This document shows, in pieces, positions 52,713-61,901 of a stretch of 64,000 nucleotides of DNA. Within the stretch, counting starts at the first letter, position 1. Each line of letters begins with the position of its first letter. A model generated the notes under the pieces. The model made no database searches. It was not told the DNA's origin and worked only from the letters and a program-made list of their open reading frames with translations. Source of the DNA: JASMTM01 sp046483075 (lineage in GTDB: Bacteria; Thermotogota; Thermotogae; Petrotogales; Kosmotogaceae); NCBI GenBank assembly GCA_046483075.1, contig JAWODV010000076.1:1-64000 (forward strand), in the 5' to 3' direction. Made by a program: the position numbers and the translations under genes.

Positions 52713-54220
52713 AAGAATCTTCCTATATCAATAAAAGTAATATACAAAATAAATGCCATGAGTAGAACAAAACCTATTGTGTTAATAACTCCTTCTACCT
52801 TCGGGTCAATCCTTCTTCTTATAACCATCTCAATAACTGCAAGTACCATTCTTCCACCGTCAAGTATCGGTAACGGTATTAAATTGATTACCCCAAGATT
52901 GAGCGTTATGAATCCCACGAGTATAAAAACTGTTTTCAAGCCTGTTTGAGCAGCCGCACCAACGATTTGCACCATTCCTATAGGTCCCGCAAACTCACTG
53001 GGTTTTGTCTGACCGGTAAATAGATTACCTATGATCTTTACCATACTGGAGAGCAGCTCCGTTGCCCATTGAAAACCTAAAGAAATTGCCTCAACCATAT
53101 TATGGGGCCTCCAGTAGATATAACCTGCTTTAAAGCTGCTTGGTTGCTCAAAAAAATCTACTAAATCACTTTTATACATAATAATTTTCTGTTCAATTCC
53201 ATCCCTTTCAAGAACAACCTCCACATCTCTTGGAAACCCAGGTATAATAAACTCAGCTTCATCGCCAGAATACTGCATATAAACCTGATTTCTATCCAAA
53301 TTTATAGTCTGTGCAAGCATAGTTAATGAAACACCATCTTTAATTTCCATGTGTCCGACTCTAATAATCTTGTCGCCTGCTTTTAAGGAGCCATAATCTT
53401 TTCCTACTATTGGTTCGAAACTGGAATAATAAAAACCCAGAGCATATCTTTCTTGGGAAATGGATGAGGAGTTAATCACACCTTTTAATGAATTCCCATT
53501 TTCAAATGTGATATTTAACACTTTATTCTGCTCAAAATTATCTGAAAACGTTGAAAAATCACCTTCAAAAGATCTCCCATTAATATTGCTTATCTTTTCA
53601 CCATCTATTTTTCCTTCATAACTGCTTAAAATGAAATATGCTTCTTCTGGGAAACGCTCAGGTTCTACTTTAACCTTTAATCTTTCTCCGTTTCTTAGAA
53701 TCTCGAGTTCTACGCTTTTACCTGCTGAGATCATTTCCGAAAGTGTCTGGTTTTGTATTATCATTTTTCCATTTGCGGCTACAATACGATCTCCAGCTTT
53801 CAGTCCTGCTTCGTAAGCCGGTGTCCCTTTTTGAACACGTTCAATGTTCACTTCAGGGAAACCCCAGAAGGCTCCTGCAAGAGCAAATACCAGAAATCCT
53901 GTAAGTATTGAAAATAAAGGACCTGCGAATGTTATTAAAAACCGTTTCCAGGCGCTTTTTTTATTAAAAAGCTCTTTCTCGGGTATCTCTTGAGAATCCT
54001 CTTCGTATGGATTCTCCCCGGCCATTTTTACGTAACCACCTAAGGGTATAGGATTGATCCTGAACTCGGTTTTTTTGCCTTTTTTTGAAAATATTTTTGG
54101 GCCAAAACCTATTGCAAATTCAAGCACTCTTACTCCGAAGAGTCTTGCAAATAGGTAATGCCCCAATTCGTGCATTAATACAACGGCAGTAAGAATTAAC
54201 AAAAAATATAAAATAGTCAT
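52709..54220 (-). CDS. rseP: RseP-type site-2 zinc metalloprotease
   Basis: Membrane-embedded M50 protease, 503 residues. The zinc site is 'VLMHELGHYLFARLFGVRV' near residue 14-32 (HELGH), with a third ligand in 'LPILDGGRMV' near 450. A PDZ domain follows the first membrane segment ('PAYEAGLKAGDRIVAANG'), and a second, weaker PDZ-like region ends around 280. It cuts membrane proteins such as anti-sigma factors. Its position between dxr and ispG is conserved in many bacteria. The ATG overlaps the dxr stop. Confidence 0.95.
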   Translation of the reverse strand: MTILYFLLILTAVVLMHELGHYLFARLFGVRVLEFAIGFGPKIFSKKGKKTEFRINPIPLGGYVKMAGENPYEEDSQEIPEKELFNKKSAWKRFLITFAGPLFSILTGFLVFALAGAFWGFPEVNIERVQKGTPAYEAGLKAGDRIVAANGKMIIQNQTLSEMISAGKSVELEILRNGERLKVKVEPERFPEEAYFILSSYEGKIDGEKISNINGRSFEGDFSTFSDNFEQNKVLNITFENGNSLKGVINSSSISQERYALGFYYSSFEPIVGKDYGSLKAGDKIIRVGHMEIKDGVSLTMLAQTINLDRNQVYMQYSGDEAEFIIPGFPRDVEVVLERDGIEQKIIMYKSDLVDFFEQPSSFKAGYIYWRPHNMVEAISLGFQWATELLSSMVKIIGNLFTGQTKPSEFAGPIGMVQIVGAAAQTGLKTVFILVGFITLNLGVINLIPLPILDGGRMVLAVIEMVIRRRIDPKVEGVINTIGFVLLMAFILYITFIDIGRFF

Positions 54221-55344
54221 TTAAACTTTTTCACCTCTTCATTAGCCCTGATCCTCGCCATTTTGTCAATTTCCATGATATCTCCAAAATTCACTGGCTT
54301 TTTCATATCCACACTGTCAATTGTATTACTAATGACATGAAAAATGTCTCCAAAGTTTATTTTATTTTTTTCAAAAGCTTTAACCGCAACCTCATCAGAA
54401 GCATTAAAAGCTATCTGTTTAACAGAATCACCAAGGATATCTCTGGCAAGTTTTAAAGAAGGATATTTTTTGTAATCAACACGTTCAAGTTTCAAATCAG
54501 TATACCGGGTAAGATCTCTGATTCTGTGTTTTCTTCTTTCAGGATACGATAGAGAATAACTGATGGGTATTTTCATATCGTTTTCCCCAACGTGAATTTT
54601 TATAACCCCATCTGCATATATTACCCCGGCATGCACCAAACTACTTCTATTTATATATGTGAGAATATCTTTTTCTTCATAGCCAAAAAGATAATGGGCC
54701 TCGATTAACTCAAGACCTTTATTTACCATGGTAGCACTGTCTATTGTAACGCGCTTGCCCATATTCCATGTAGGATGTTTCAGCACTTCATTTAAAGAAG
54801 CAATTGCCATCTTGTCCGGAGGATAATCTCTTAATGAACCGCCAGAAGCAGTTATAAAGATTTTTTCAGGTTCAATATCACCTTCAAGCAACTGGAATAG
54901 AGCGCTGTGTTCACTATCCACCGGAATTAATTCCGTATTATGTTTCTTTAAATAGTGTTGAAAAAACTCTCCTCCACATACAATCGTTTCTTTATTTGCA
55001 AGACATATTCTACTTACATTACCCAGAGCCCTCACGCTGTACTTTAAACCTGAACTACCACTGGCTGCATTTACAAGTATATCGGCTTCGCAAACCTCTA
55101 TCATTTCTTCGATTCCAGTTTCACCAAAGAAAAAAATAACATCAGGGAATTCATTTACTGGCGATGTGTCTTCCTTTAATGTTGCCACATATTTTGGTTT
55201 ATATTTCTTTATTTGTTGTTTTAGTAACGTAAGGTTATACCCACACGATAATGCTTTGATGCGATGATTTTCAAAATCTTCAAGCACTTCCAACGTTTGT
55301 AGTCCAATTGAACCTGTAGAACCAATCAAACAAACATCTATCAT
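54217..55344 (-). CDS. dxr: 1-deoxy-D-xylulose 5-phosphate reductoisomerase
   Basis: First committed enzyme of the MEP pathway, 375 residues. 'VCLIGSTGSIGLQTLEVL' binds NADPH; 'LANKETIVCGGEFF' and 'IPVDSEHSALFQLLEG' hold the metal and substrate residues; 'KHPTWNMGKRVTIDSATMVNKG' (seen in parts) is the active-site flap region. Together with ispG in the same unit it supplies isoprenoid precursors. The ATG overlaps the rnfB stop as ATGA. Confidence 0.96.
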   Translation of the reverse strand: MIDVCLIGSTGSIGLQTLEVLEDFENHRIKALSCGYNLTLLKQQIKKYKPKYVATLKEDTSPVNEFPDVIFFFGETGIEEMIEVCEADILVNAASGSSGLKYSVRALGNVSRICLANKETIVCGGEFFQHYLKKHNTELIPVDSEHSALFQLLEGDIEPEKIFITASGGSLRDYPPDKMAIASLNEVLKHPTWNMGKRVTIDSATMVNKGLELIEAHYLFGYEEKDILTYINRSSLVHAGVIYADGVIKIHVGENDMKIPISYSLSYPERRKHRIRDLTRYTDLKLERVDYKKYPSLKLARDILGDSVKQIAFNASDEVAVKAFEKNKINFGDIFHVISNTIDSVDMKKPVNFGDIMEIDKMARIRANEEVKKFK

Positions 55345-56045
55345 TTATTGTTCACTTTCTTTTTTATTTCTCCTGGATTACCATCTGTTTCTTTCATTAA
55401 TTTTTTCACTTCATCCTTATCCATTTTTTTCAATTTTTCAATGTTCTCAGCTACATTTTGTCGTTTACCCGGCACACATTTTTCAGGTTCAATATTGTCC
55501 TTTGAAACTTCGATTGCAAAGTGAGCACAACCTTTGCAACCGCATAAACCACAATCGATATTCGGTAGCACTCCATATATGGCACTGGCCATGGTGTTAT
55601 TTTTTAGTTGAGCCTCGTATTTTTCCTTCTCTTCCTTCGTTGGCTTTGAAGGTGTTTTGCTTTTCTTTTTCTGAGCACCTGAGTTTTTCCCTTCAAGTAA
55701 CTCAAGGGCTTTATCAGGATCTTCTTCACTCTTCTCCCAGATATCATCAATCTTTTCCTGCTCTGCATCCATAATTTTTTTTATAGTTTCAGGTGTTCCC
55801 GTACGTTTACCAGGAATACAACCTTCTGGATTAGCTTCTCCCTTTACAATAGCCTTTGCAAAAGCAGAACAACCAGGAAATCCACAGGCACCACAATTAG
55901 CACCAGGTAATGCAGCTTCAACCAATTTTTCTCTTGGATCTGCTTTTACTTTAAATTTTGCCGCCGCAAGTGCAAGAAAAGATCCAGAAATTAAGCCCAA
56001 AGCGGCCAGTAACATTGCTGAGTATATAATAATCAAAGCGATCAC
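55341..56045 (-). CDS. rnfB: Rnf complex subunit B, atypical: two four-Cys domains and no ferredoxin domain
   Basis: RnfB of 234 residues with an N-terminal membrane segment (1-28). The first cluster domain has C51, C54, C59 and C76 (x2-x4-x16 spacing). After a charged linker rich in Lys and Glu (residues 95-150) the same spacing recurs at C165, C168, C173 and C190 with an extra C170, which is a tandem duplication of the domain. The two CxxCxxCxxxCP ferredoxin clusters that normally follow in RnfB are missing. RnfB passes electrons from ferredoxin to the membrane complex. It stops just before dxr. Either the lost clusters are encoded elsewhere or the electron path is changed. Confidence 0.88.
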   Translation of the reverse strand: MIALIIIYSAMLLAALGLISGSFLALAAAKFKVKADPREKLVEAALPGANCGACGFPGCSAFAKAIVKGEANPEGCIPGKRTGTPETIKKIMDAEQEKIDDIWEKSEEDPDKALELLEGKNSGAQKKKSKTPSKPTKEEKEKYEAQLKNNTMASAIYGVLPNIDCGLCGCKGCAHFAIEVSKDNIEPEKCVPGKRQNVAENIEKLKKMDKDEVKKLMKETDGNPGEIKKKVNNK

Positions 56046-56046
56046 C

Positions 56047-56634
56047 TCATAACTTAACTAATCCCTGAAAACCCATAAAAGCCATCGAAAGCAATCCTGC
56101 TGATACAAGAGCACTCGCTGTACCTTTAAAGGATTCAGGAATTTCATACAATTCCATGCGTTCTCTTACTGTTGAAAAAATTATCAAAGCTAAAGCAAAA
56201 CCAAATCCGGCACCTACAGAATGTATAATTGTTTCAATTAACGAATATTCCTGTTGCACATTTAACAGTGCGAGCCCCAGAATGGCACAGTTCGTCGTTA
56301 TCAGAGGCAGATAGATCCCCAAAGCATCATATAAAGAAGGGCTGATTTTCTTTAGAAATATCTCAACAAATTGTACCAGTGATGCAATAATGAGAATGAA
56401 AACAACCGTCCTCAAAAAGGAAACAGAAAGTACAGAAAGCAGTAGATTCAGTATCCAGGTGATTATTGAAGCCATTACCATGACGAAAATTACAGCTATG
56501 CTCATTCCAACTGCTGTGTCTACTTTCTTTGATACTCCGAGAAAAGGGCAAATACCCAAAAAGCGAGCAAGAACAAAGTTGTTTACAAGCATCGCAGAAA
56601 GAAATATAAAAAATAGTCTTGTTCCTTCAGGCAT
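56047..56634 (-). CDS. rnfA: Rnf complex subunit A
   Basis: Integral membrane protein of 195 residues with six membrane segments. 'LVNNFVLARFLGICPFLGVS' near residue 16-35 and 'LPLITTNCAILGLALL' near 105-120 are the paired RnfA/NqrE motifs, each with a cysteine that can hold the membrane [2Fe-2S] site. It pairs with RnfE. It lies one base before rnfB and 13 bases after rnfE. Confidence 0.96.
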   Translation of the reverse strand: MPEGTRLFFIFLSAMLVNNFVLARFLGICPFLGVSKKVDTAVGMSIAVIFVMVMASIITWILNLLLSVLSVSFLRTVVFILIIASLVQFVEIFLKKISPSLYDALGIYLPLITTNCAILGLALLNVQQEYSLIETIIHSVGAGFGFALALIIFSTVRERMELYEIPESFKGTASALVSAGLLSMAFMGFQGLVKL

Positions 56635-56647
56635 CTATATCACTCCC

Positions 56648-57265
56648 TCATTTATTTGATGATGTCTTTTTCGCTCTAGTTCTTTTTATTCCAACAAAAT
56701 TGAACAATCCAGCGAGAAGCCCAAGAGCTATGTACGCTCCTGGAGGCAATATCATTGCAAATAACTTGATTTCAGAAAGTGCCAGTCCAAAAATTGTTCC
56801 GTTACCGAAAAATTCTCTTACCACTCCAAGTATAATCAGGGCACCTGTGAAACCAAGTCCCATGCCCAAACCATCAAGAAAAGAAGGAACAATTTTGTTT
56901 TTTGATGCAAAGCTTTCGGCTCTACCCAAAATTAAACAATTAACAACGATAAGAGGAATAAATAGGCCAAGTGTTTTCCATAAATCATATACAAAACCAT
57001 GCATCAGGAGATCTATAATCGTAACAAATGATGCTATCACAACAATGTAAGATGGTATACGCACTTTCTCGGGAATAACCTTCCTGATAATCGAAATCAC
57101 AAGATTCGACATAACAAGTACACTTGTAGTAGCAATTCCCATCCCAAGTCCATTAACAGCACTGGTAGTAGTCGCAAGGGTTGGACACATACCGAGTACC
57201 TGAATAAAGACAGGATTTTCTGCTACAAATCCCTTTGTAAATGTCTTAACGCTTTCATTGGCCAT
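56648..57265 (-). CDS. rnfE: Rnf complex subunit E
   Basis: Integral membrane protein of 205 residues, paralogue of RnfA with inverted topology. 'NPVFIQVLGMCPTLATTTSAVNGLG' (seen in parts) and 'LFIPLIVVNCLILGRAESFA' hold the two conserved cysteines. It is part of the proton- or sodium-pumping core. Start and rnfG stop share one base, so the genes are coupled. Confidence 0.95.
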   Translation of the reverse strand: MANESVKTFTKGFVAENPVFIQVLGMCPTLATTTSAVNGLGMGIATTSVLVMSNLVISIIRKVIPEKVRIPSYIVVIASFVTIIDLLMHGFVYDLWKTLGLFIPLIVVNCLILGRAESFASKNKIVPSFLDGLGMGLGFTGALIILGVVREFFGNGTIFGLALSEIKLFAMILPPGAYIALGLLAGLFNFVGIKRTRAKKTSSNK

Positions 57266-57987
57266 TATTTAGCACCTGCCTTTTTCAGAAATTCATACAT
57301 GGCATTAAGCGAAGATGCAACAGCTCTTGGTGTAATCGTTGCTCCTGTCATGACATCACTTACCTGAATAATTCCTCTTTCATTTCTATATTCTTCAATC
57401 TCATTTTTGGGAACCATTACGTTTGCATCCTGATTAACCTTTAAGTCTTCAGCTAAACCCTGGTTTGAAACAGGATAGAAACGTTCCTGTATGTTTTCTT
57501 GAGAAATATTAGCTCCAAGTCCCGGGGTTTCCTGAGAGTACTCAATTACTTTGATGGCATTCAAACTAAATCCATCTTCGTTAGAAATAAACCCCGCAAC
57601 TGAAATTACATCTCCTCCATAACCCACAGCCTGTCCTGTGAGAACGAATATTTTCCTACCATCATTTGCAGAAAATTTGTAAATCGGATATTGAACCTTA
57701 CCTTTACCATCTTCTGAGGTATAGATTATTCCGTCATTTACTTCAAAGCCTTCTGTTCCCCATTCATATTTTTCAAGCTCTTCAGACGTTTCAGGAATTG
57801 CCCGTTCATCTACCAACAAATCATCTGTCTCAGGTTCAGTTAAAACCTTTCTTATAGCTTCCAATTTTGCACCCAGTTCTGCCTGTGCTATTGGTTCTTT
57901 CACTAGATTATAGACAAGTGATAGTCCAAGTCCTGCAATAAGTGTTATTAACATCAATACAAAACCAGTTTTTAAATATTCAAGCAT
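57265..57987 (-). CDS. rnfG: Rnf complex subunit G (covalent FMN)
   Basis: Membrane-anchored flavoprotein of 240 residues. One N-terminal membrane segment (5-30) is followed by an extracytoplasmic FMN-binding domain. The flavinylation motif is 'DVMTGATITPRAV' near residues 212-224, in which a threonine carries FMN by a phosphoester bond. It overlaps rnfD by eight bases. An ApbE-type flavin transferase would be needed; none is encoded here. Confidence 0.95.
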   Translation of the reverse strand: MLEYLKTGFVLMLITLIAGLGLSLVYNLVKEPIAQAELGAKLEAIRKVLTEPETDDLLVDERAIPETSEELEKYEWGTEGFEVNDGIIYTSEDGKGKVQYPIYKFSANDGRKIFVLTGQAVGYGGDVISVAGFISNEDGFSLNAIKVIEYSQETPGLGANISQENIQERFYPVSNQGLAEDLKVNQDANVMVPKNEIEEYRNERGIIQVSDVMTGATITPRAVASSLNAMYEFLKKAGAK

Positions 57988-58921
57988 TGGGCTTCACCTC
58001 GCCAAATACCTTTGGCTTTGTCACCATATCTATTAAAGGCACAAAAGAATTCATTATTATAATTGAATACGATACACCTTCAGGATATCCCCCAAAGTAC
58101 CTTATAATCATCGTTATAACTCCACAACCAAGTCCAAATATAAACTGCCCTTTCATAGTCATTGGGCTGGTCACCATATCTGTTGCCATAAATAGCGCAC
58201 CCAGCATTAAACCTCCGCCAAGTATATGATAGATTGGAATTCCAAATGTTGGATCAATTAGATAAAATATACCTGACATGGTAGCTACAGAACCAATGTA
58301 GGTTATTGGTACTGTCAATTTAATTCTCCCTCTTAGTACAAGATAAACAAAACCAAGGATCAACAACAAAGCACTTGTTTCTCCAAGAGAACCTGAAATA
58401 GTACCGAGAAACATATCCTTAACGGGAGGTAATGATCCACCTCCTTCTTTAATTATCGCAAGAGGAGTTGCGGTAGTCTGCAAATCAAAGGGTTTGTACC
58501 ATGTTGTCATGGCAACAGGAAAAGAAATTAACATAAATACACGACCAATAAGAGCCGGATTCCAGAAATTTCTTCCCAAACCTCCGAATACATGTTTTGC
58601 TATTCCTATGGCAACAACTGTGCCAATGAGTGCCTGCCACCAGGAAACTGCTATTGAAAGATTCAATGCTAAAAGCAATCCTGTAACAGTTGCGCTTCCA
58701 TCAGGCCTGAATTCCTTTTTGCCCCTTAGTATTTTCATTATAAATAATTCAGTTAATACCGAACCCCCTACACAAACCAGTATAAGAATAAGCGCATGCA
58801 ACCCAAAGAGAAATATTGAAGCCACGCTTGCCGGTATTAAGGCTATGATTACATCGCGCATTATCTTTCTCACAGAATCTGCTGTTCTAAAATGAGGAGC
58901 GGAAGAGACTGACAGTTTCAT
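57980..58921 (-). CDS. rnfD: Rnf complex subunit D (covalent FMN)
   Basis: Integral membrane protein of 313 residues with about nine segments. The covalent-FMN threonine lies in 'FDLQTTATPLAI' near residue 150; 'GSATVTGLLLALNL' and 'GGLGRNFWNPALIGR' are signatures of the RnfD/NqrB family. It overlaps rnfC by four bases. It forms the ion-translocating core with RnfA and RnfE. Confidence 0.95.
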   Translation of the reverse strand: MKLSVSSAPHFRTADSVRKIMRDVIIALIPASVASIFLFGLHALILILVCVGGSVLTELFIMKILRGKKEFRPDGSATVTGLLLALNLSIAVSWWQALIGTVVAIGIAKHVFGGLGRNFWNPALIGRVFMLISFPVAMTTWYKPFDLQTTATPLAIIKEGGGSLPPVKDMFLGTISGSLGETSALLLILGFVYLVLRGRIKLTVPITYIGSVATMSGIFYLIDPTFGIPIYHILGGGLMLGALFMATDMVTSPMTMKGQFIFGLGCGVITMIIRYFGGYPEGVSYSIIIMNSFVPLIDMVTKPKVFGEVKPNA

Positions 58922-60252
58922 CGCTTTGCCCCTCCTTTCATTGCTTTATATACTTTTTTGGCAAGCTTAAAGTTTTTAACCAGATCTATATTTGCAGGAC
59001 ATACATAGGAACAACTGCCACATTCTATACAGTCCAGCAACCCTTCTTCTACTGCTTTGTTATAAAGCCTGTTGTCCGCATAAAGATTGAGCTGGAAAGG
59101 AAGTAGAAACATGGGACATGCGTCTACACAACTGCCACAACGAATGCAGGACATTGTTTCACGTTCTGTAGCACTTGTAGCGTCCTTTGACATAACTGTT
59201 ATTCCTGAGGTTCCTTTTATTATCGGGGTATTCGTTCTTGGAACGGCAATACCCATCATGGGTCCACCAAAAACAACTCTATCGACCCGATCTTCCTTTA
59301 GTCCACCTGCCATTTCAATCAATTCATCTGCCATTGTTCCAATTCTTGCAATAACATTTACCGGTTTGTGAACACCTTTACCGGTTATTGTTATTCCTCT
59401 TTCTACAAGAGGTTTTCCCTTTTCTACTGCTTCATAAATGGCATATGCGGTACCTACGTTCTGGACAACCGCACCTACATCCATCGGGAGCCCACCGGAA
59501 GGGACCTTCCGTTTCGATACTGCATAAATAAGCTGTTTCTCCGCACCCTGTGGATACTTTGTTTTTAATGTTTCTACCTTTATACCTGTACCTTTACAGG
59601 TTTCCTTCATTCTTTTTATCGCTTCTGGTTTGTTGCTCTCAATTCCAATAACTACATTCTTAATATCCAGAGCTTTCTTTATAGCCAGAGTCCCTTTAAC
59701 TATTTCTTCAGAAAATTCAAGCATCATGCGATAATCAATGGTTAAATAAGGTTCGCACTCAGCGCCATTGATAATCAAAAGATCGATTTTCTTGTCTTTT
59801 GGTGGTGACAGTTTCACATTTGTGGGAAACATGGCACCGCCTAGCCCAACAATTCCAGCATCTTTTATTCTCTTAACCAGTTGATCCTTATTAAATTCCT
59901 CATAGGACTTTGTCGGTTCAAGATATTCCCATTCTTCATCGACATCCCTGCTTATAACAATGGCTTCGCGTGGTTTTTGCAATGTTGGATGGAAATGCTT
60001 TTCTAATGCTTCAACAGTTCCTGTTATTGAAGAATGCAAATCAGCAGAAATAAAACCTCCAGCTTCGGCAATTTTTTGCCCGGTTTTTACTTTGTCTCCC
60101 TCTTTAACCTGTGGTTTTGCTGTAACTCCAGCATGATTATCCAAAAAAATATATACTTTTTCTGGAAGAGGCATAACTATAATTTCAGTACTCTCCGAAA
60201 GACGTTTTCTTTCAGGAGGATTTATGCCACCTTTGAATGTCAACGTTCTCAC
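58918..60252 (-). CDS. rnfC: Rnf complex subunit C (NADH dehydrogenase-like)
   Basis: Peripheral subunit of about 444 residues, first gene of the unit. An N-terminal 'RTLTFKGGINPPERK' leads into a barrel-sandwich region ('VKTGQKIAEAGGFISADLHS'), then the NADH/FMN-binding part ('VGLGGAMFPTNVKLSP', 'LIINGAECEPYLTIDYRMM', in parts). Two [4Fe-4S] clusters follow: 'CIRCGSCVDACP' and 'CIECGSCSYVCP'. It passes electrons between NAD(H) and the membrane part. The frame opens at a GTG at 60261, but the GTG at 60252 has AGAGG at 8 bases and gives the standard N-terminus. Confidence 0.95.
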   Translation of the reverse strand: MRTLTFKGGINPPERKRLSESTEIIVMPLPEKVYIFLDNHAGVTAKPQVKEGDKVKTGQKIAEAGGFISADLHSSITGTVEALEKHFHPTLQKPREAIVISRDVDEEWEYLEPTKSYEEFNKDQLVKRIKDAGIVGLGGAMFPTNVKLSPPKDKKIDLLIINGAECEPYLTIDYRMMLEFSEEIVKGTLAIKKALDIKNVVIGIESNKPEAIKRMKETCKGTGIKVETLKTKYPQGAEKQLIYAVSKRKVPSGGLPMDVGAVVQNVGTAYAIYEAVEKGKPLVERGITITGKGVHKPVNVIARIGTMADELIEMAGGLKEDRVDRVVFGGPMMGIAVPRTNTPIIKGTSGITVMSKDATSATERETMSCIRCGSCVDACPMFLLPFQLNLYADNRLYNKAVEEGLLDCIECGSCSYVCPANIDLVKNFKLAKKVYKAMKGGAKR

Positions 60253-60330
60253 CCACATCACCTCTCAAGACACAAAACATATTTAAATCTTAAATCCTTT
60301 TAATTTGATTATCCAGTAAAAAAGAAAACA

Positions 60331-60358
60331 TAAAAAAATAGGGGCCTACGCCCCTATT
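60331..60358 (-). terminator. Terminator between the 5'-nucleotidase gene and rnfC
   Basis: AATAGGGGC / GCCCCTATT, a 9-bp stem with a 4-base loop, followed on the minus strand by T7 (60337-60331). It lies 45 bases after the nucleotidase stop and insulates the rnf unit, whose promoter must therefore lie in the 60253-60330 gap; no convincing -35/-10 pair was found there. Confidence 0.85.
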
Positions 60359-60402
60359 ATAATACATTAACAAATAACAGAATTCATCCTAAAACTTAAA
60401 AA

Positions 60403-61875
60403 CTACTCAACAATTATTCTTGGTTCATCATCATAATCGGTAATTGGCGAAATCTCTGCAACATAATCCTGCACAACATCGGCAAGCACAAATCCTGTAT
60501 CATAGCCTTCAAGATCTTCAAGCACTGAATAGCCATCTCCACCATAAGCAAGATAATTATTCGTGGCTATTGTATAGGTTTCATCAAGGTCAATTGGATC
60601 ACCGTTTATCATTACATCACTGACAGTATCTCCTTCAATTGTGTATGTAATGCCAGAAACCTGTGGCCATGCACCCTGACCGGCTGATACTGTGGTTGTG
60701 TATTCAAGAATATCCATTACCTCTTCCCCTGTTGCATCAAGCTGATAAAGGGTATTCCCAAAAGGAAGAACTGTTAATATCTCGCGATAAGAAATTTCTC
60801 CTGGCTGTATTGAAGCTCTTATACCGCCAGAATTGGTAATTGCAAAATCTGCACCTGTCTTCCACACCATAGCATCTGTAATCAAATGGGCTAGATTCGT
60901 ATCCTGACTCCTTATAACACTTCTATCACCCATCAACAATATTTCAGTTCTTCCGAACACTTCATCAAGTTTTTCACTACCAAGTTTTTTAAAGTAATCG
61001 AGAACAATTTCAACTTCTCTTTGGGGTTCAATGCTATCAGCTTTTACAGGTATGGATTCATATTCCACGTAGGTTATTTGACCGTTTACTACTTCAAGGT
61101 CAAGTTTTCCAAGATATTTGGCCCATTCGTTTGCCTGAACAATGAGTGTTTCATTTATAACAACGGGTTCAGTGGTATGTGTGTGACTGTGACCATCAAC
61201 TATTACATCTATTCCATCAACAACTGCTGCCAGTTCGTGAGAATTCACGTCTGTCATGCTTTGAGCATCTCCAATATGGGCAAGAACCACCACGATATCT
61301 GCTTTCTTTTCAACTTCCGGCACCAATTCCTCCGCAATATCTACAACGCTTTTCCATTCATATTGATCTGCGTGAAGCTTTTCAAGTATTTTTGTATCAG
61401 GCGTGGTAAGACCAATAATTCCAACTTTTATACCATCAACTTCTTTAATTATGTATTCTGTAAATTCGGGTTCCCCATTTTTGTATATATTCGCGTTCAG
61501 GAAAGGAAACAGAGCATATTCCATCTGTTTATCCAGTACTTCTCTTTCAAAGTCAAACTCGTGGTTACCAAGAACAAATGCATCAAGTCCCATAAGATTG
61601 AGTGCAACTATATCTGGAGCAGCATCAAGAAGATCAGATTCGGGGACTCCTGTACTAATATCGCCTGCGTGCAGGAATAACGTCCTTGGATTTTCTTCCC
61701 TGATCTGTTCAACAAGTGTTGCAACTAACGGAAAGCCGCCAACAAGTCCCACACCGTATTCGTTAAATGTCCATGCGTGGCCATGAGTGTCATTGATGTG
61801 TAAAATAGTTAATTTTTCTGCCATGGCGAAAACTGCTACAAAAACAATCAACGCTAAAATCAGAAACTTTTTCAC
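60403..61875 (-). CDS. Exported 5'-nucleotidase/UshA-like metallophosphatase
   Basis: Calcineurin-like phosphoesterase of 490 residues with a signal peptide (KKFLILALIVFVAVFAMA). Metal-site motifs follow: 'LTILHINDTHGHAWTF', 'LHAGDISTGVP', 'LGNHEFDFEREV', 'VVLAHIGDAQS' and 'VDGHSHTHT'. The C-terminal 5'-nucleotidase domain begins about residue 315 and has 'ITNSGGIRASIQPGEI' and 'TNNYLAYGGDGYSVL'. It would free nucleosides and phosphate from external nucleotides. It starts 26 bases after the small pilin-like gene and ends at a terminator, so it closes the glg unit. Confidence 0.93.
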   Translation of the reverse strand: MKKFLILALIVFVAVFAMAEKLTILHINDTHGHAWTFNEYGVGLVGGFPLVATLVEQIREENPRTLFLHAGDISTGVPESDLLDAAPDIVALNLMGLDAFVLGNHEFDFEREVLDKQMEYALFPFLNANIYKNGEPEFTEYIIKEVDGIKVGIIGLTTPDTKILEKLHADQYEWKSVVDIAEELVPEVEKKADIVVVLAHIGDAQSMTDVNSHELAAVVDGIDVIVDGHSHTHTTEPVVINETLIVQANEWAKYLGKLDLEVVNGQITYVEYESIPVKADSIEPQREVEIVLDYFKKLGSEKLDEVFGRTEILLMGDRSVIRSQDTNLAHLITDAMVWKTGADFAITNSGGIRASIQPGEISYREILTVLPFGNTLYQLDATGEEVMDILEYTTTVSAGQGAWPQVSGITYTIEGDTVSDVMINGDPIDLDETYTIATNNYLAYGGDGYSVLEDLEGYDTGFVLADVVQDYVAEISPITDYDDEPRIIVE

Positions 61876-61901
61876 TTAAAACACCTCCTAATAAAATGTT
61901 G

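Noticed and set aside
61021..61680. A 219-codon plus-strand open frame opposite the 5'-nucleotidase gene
   Set aside because: Low-complexity, Phe/Tyr/Asn/Cys-rich translation with no family resemblance. The opposite strand encodes a clear metallophosphatase with signal peptide and motifs, so this is an antisense shadow.
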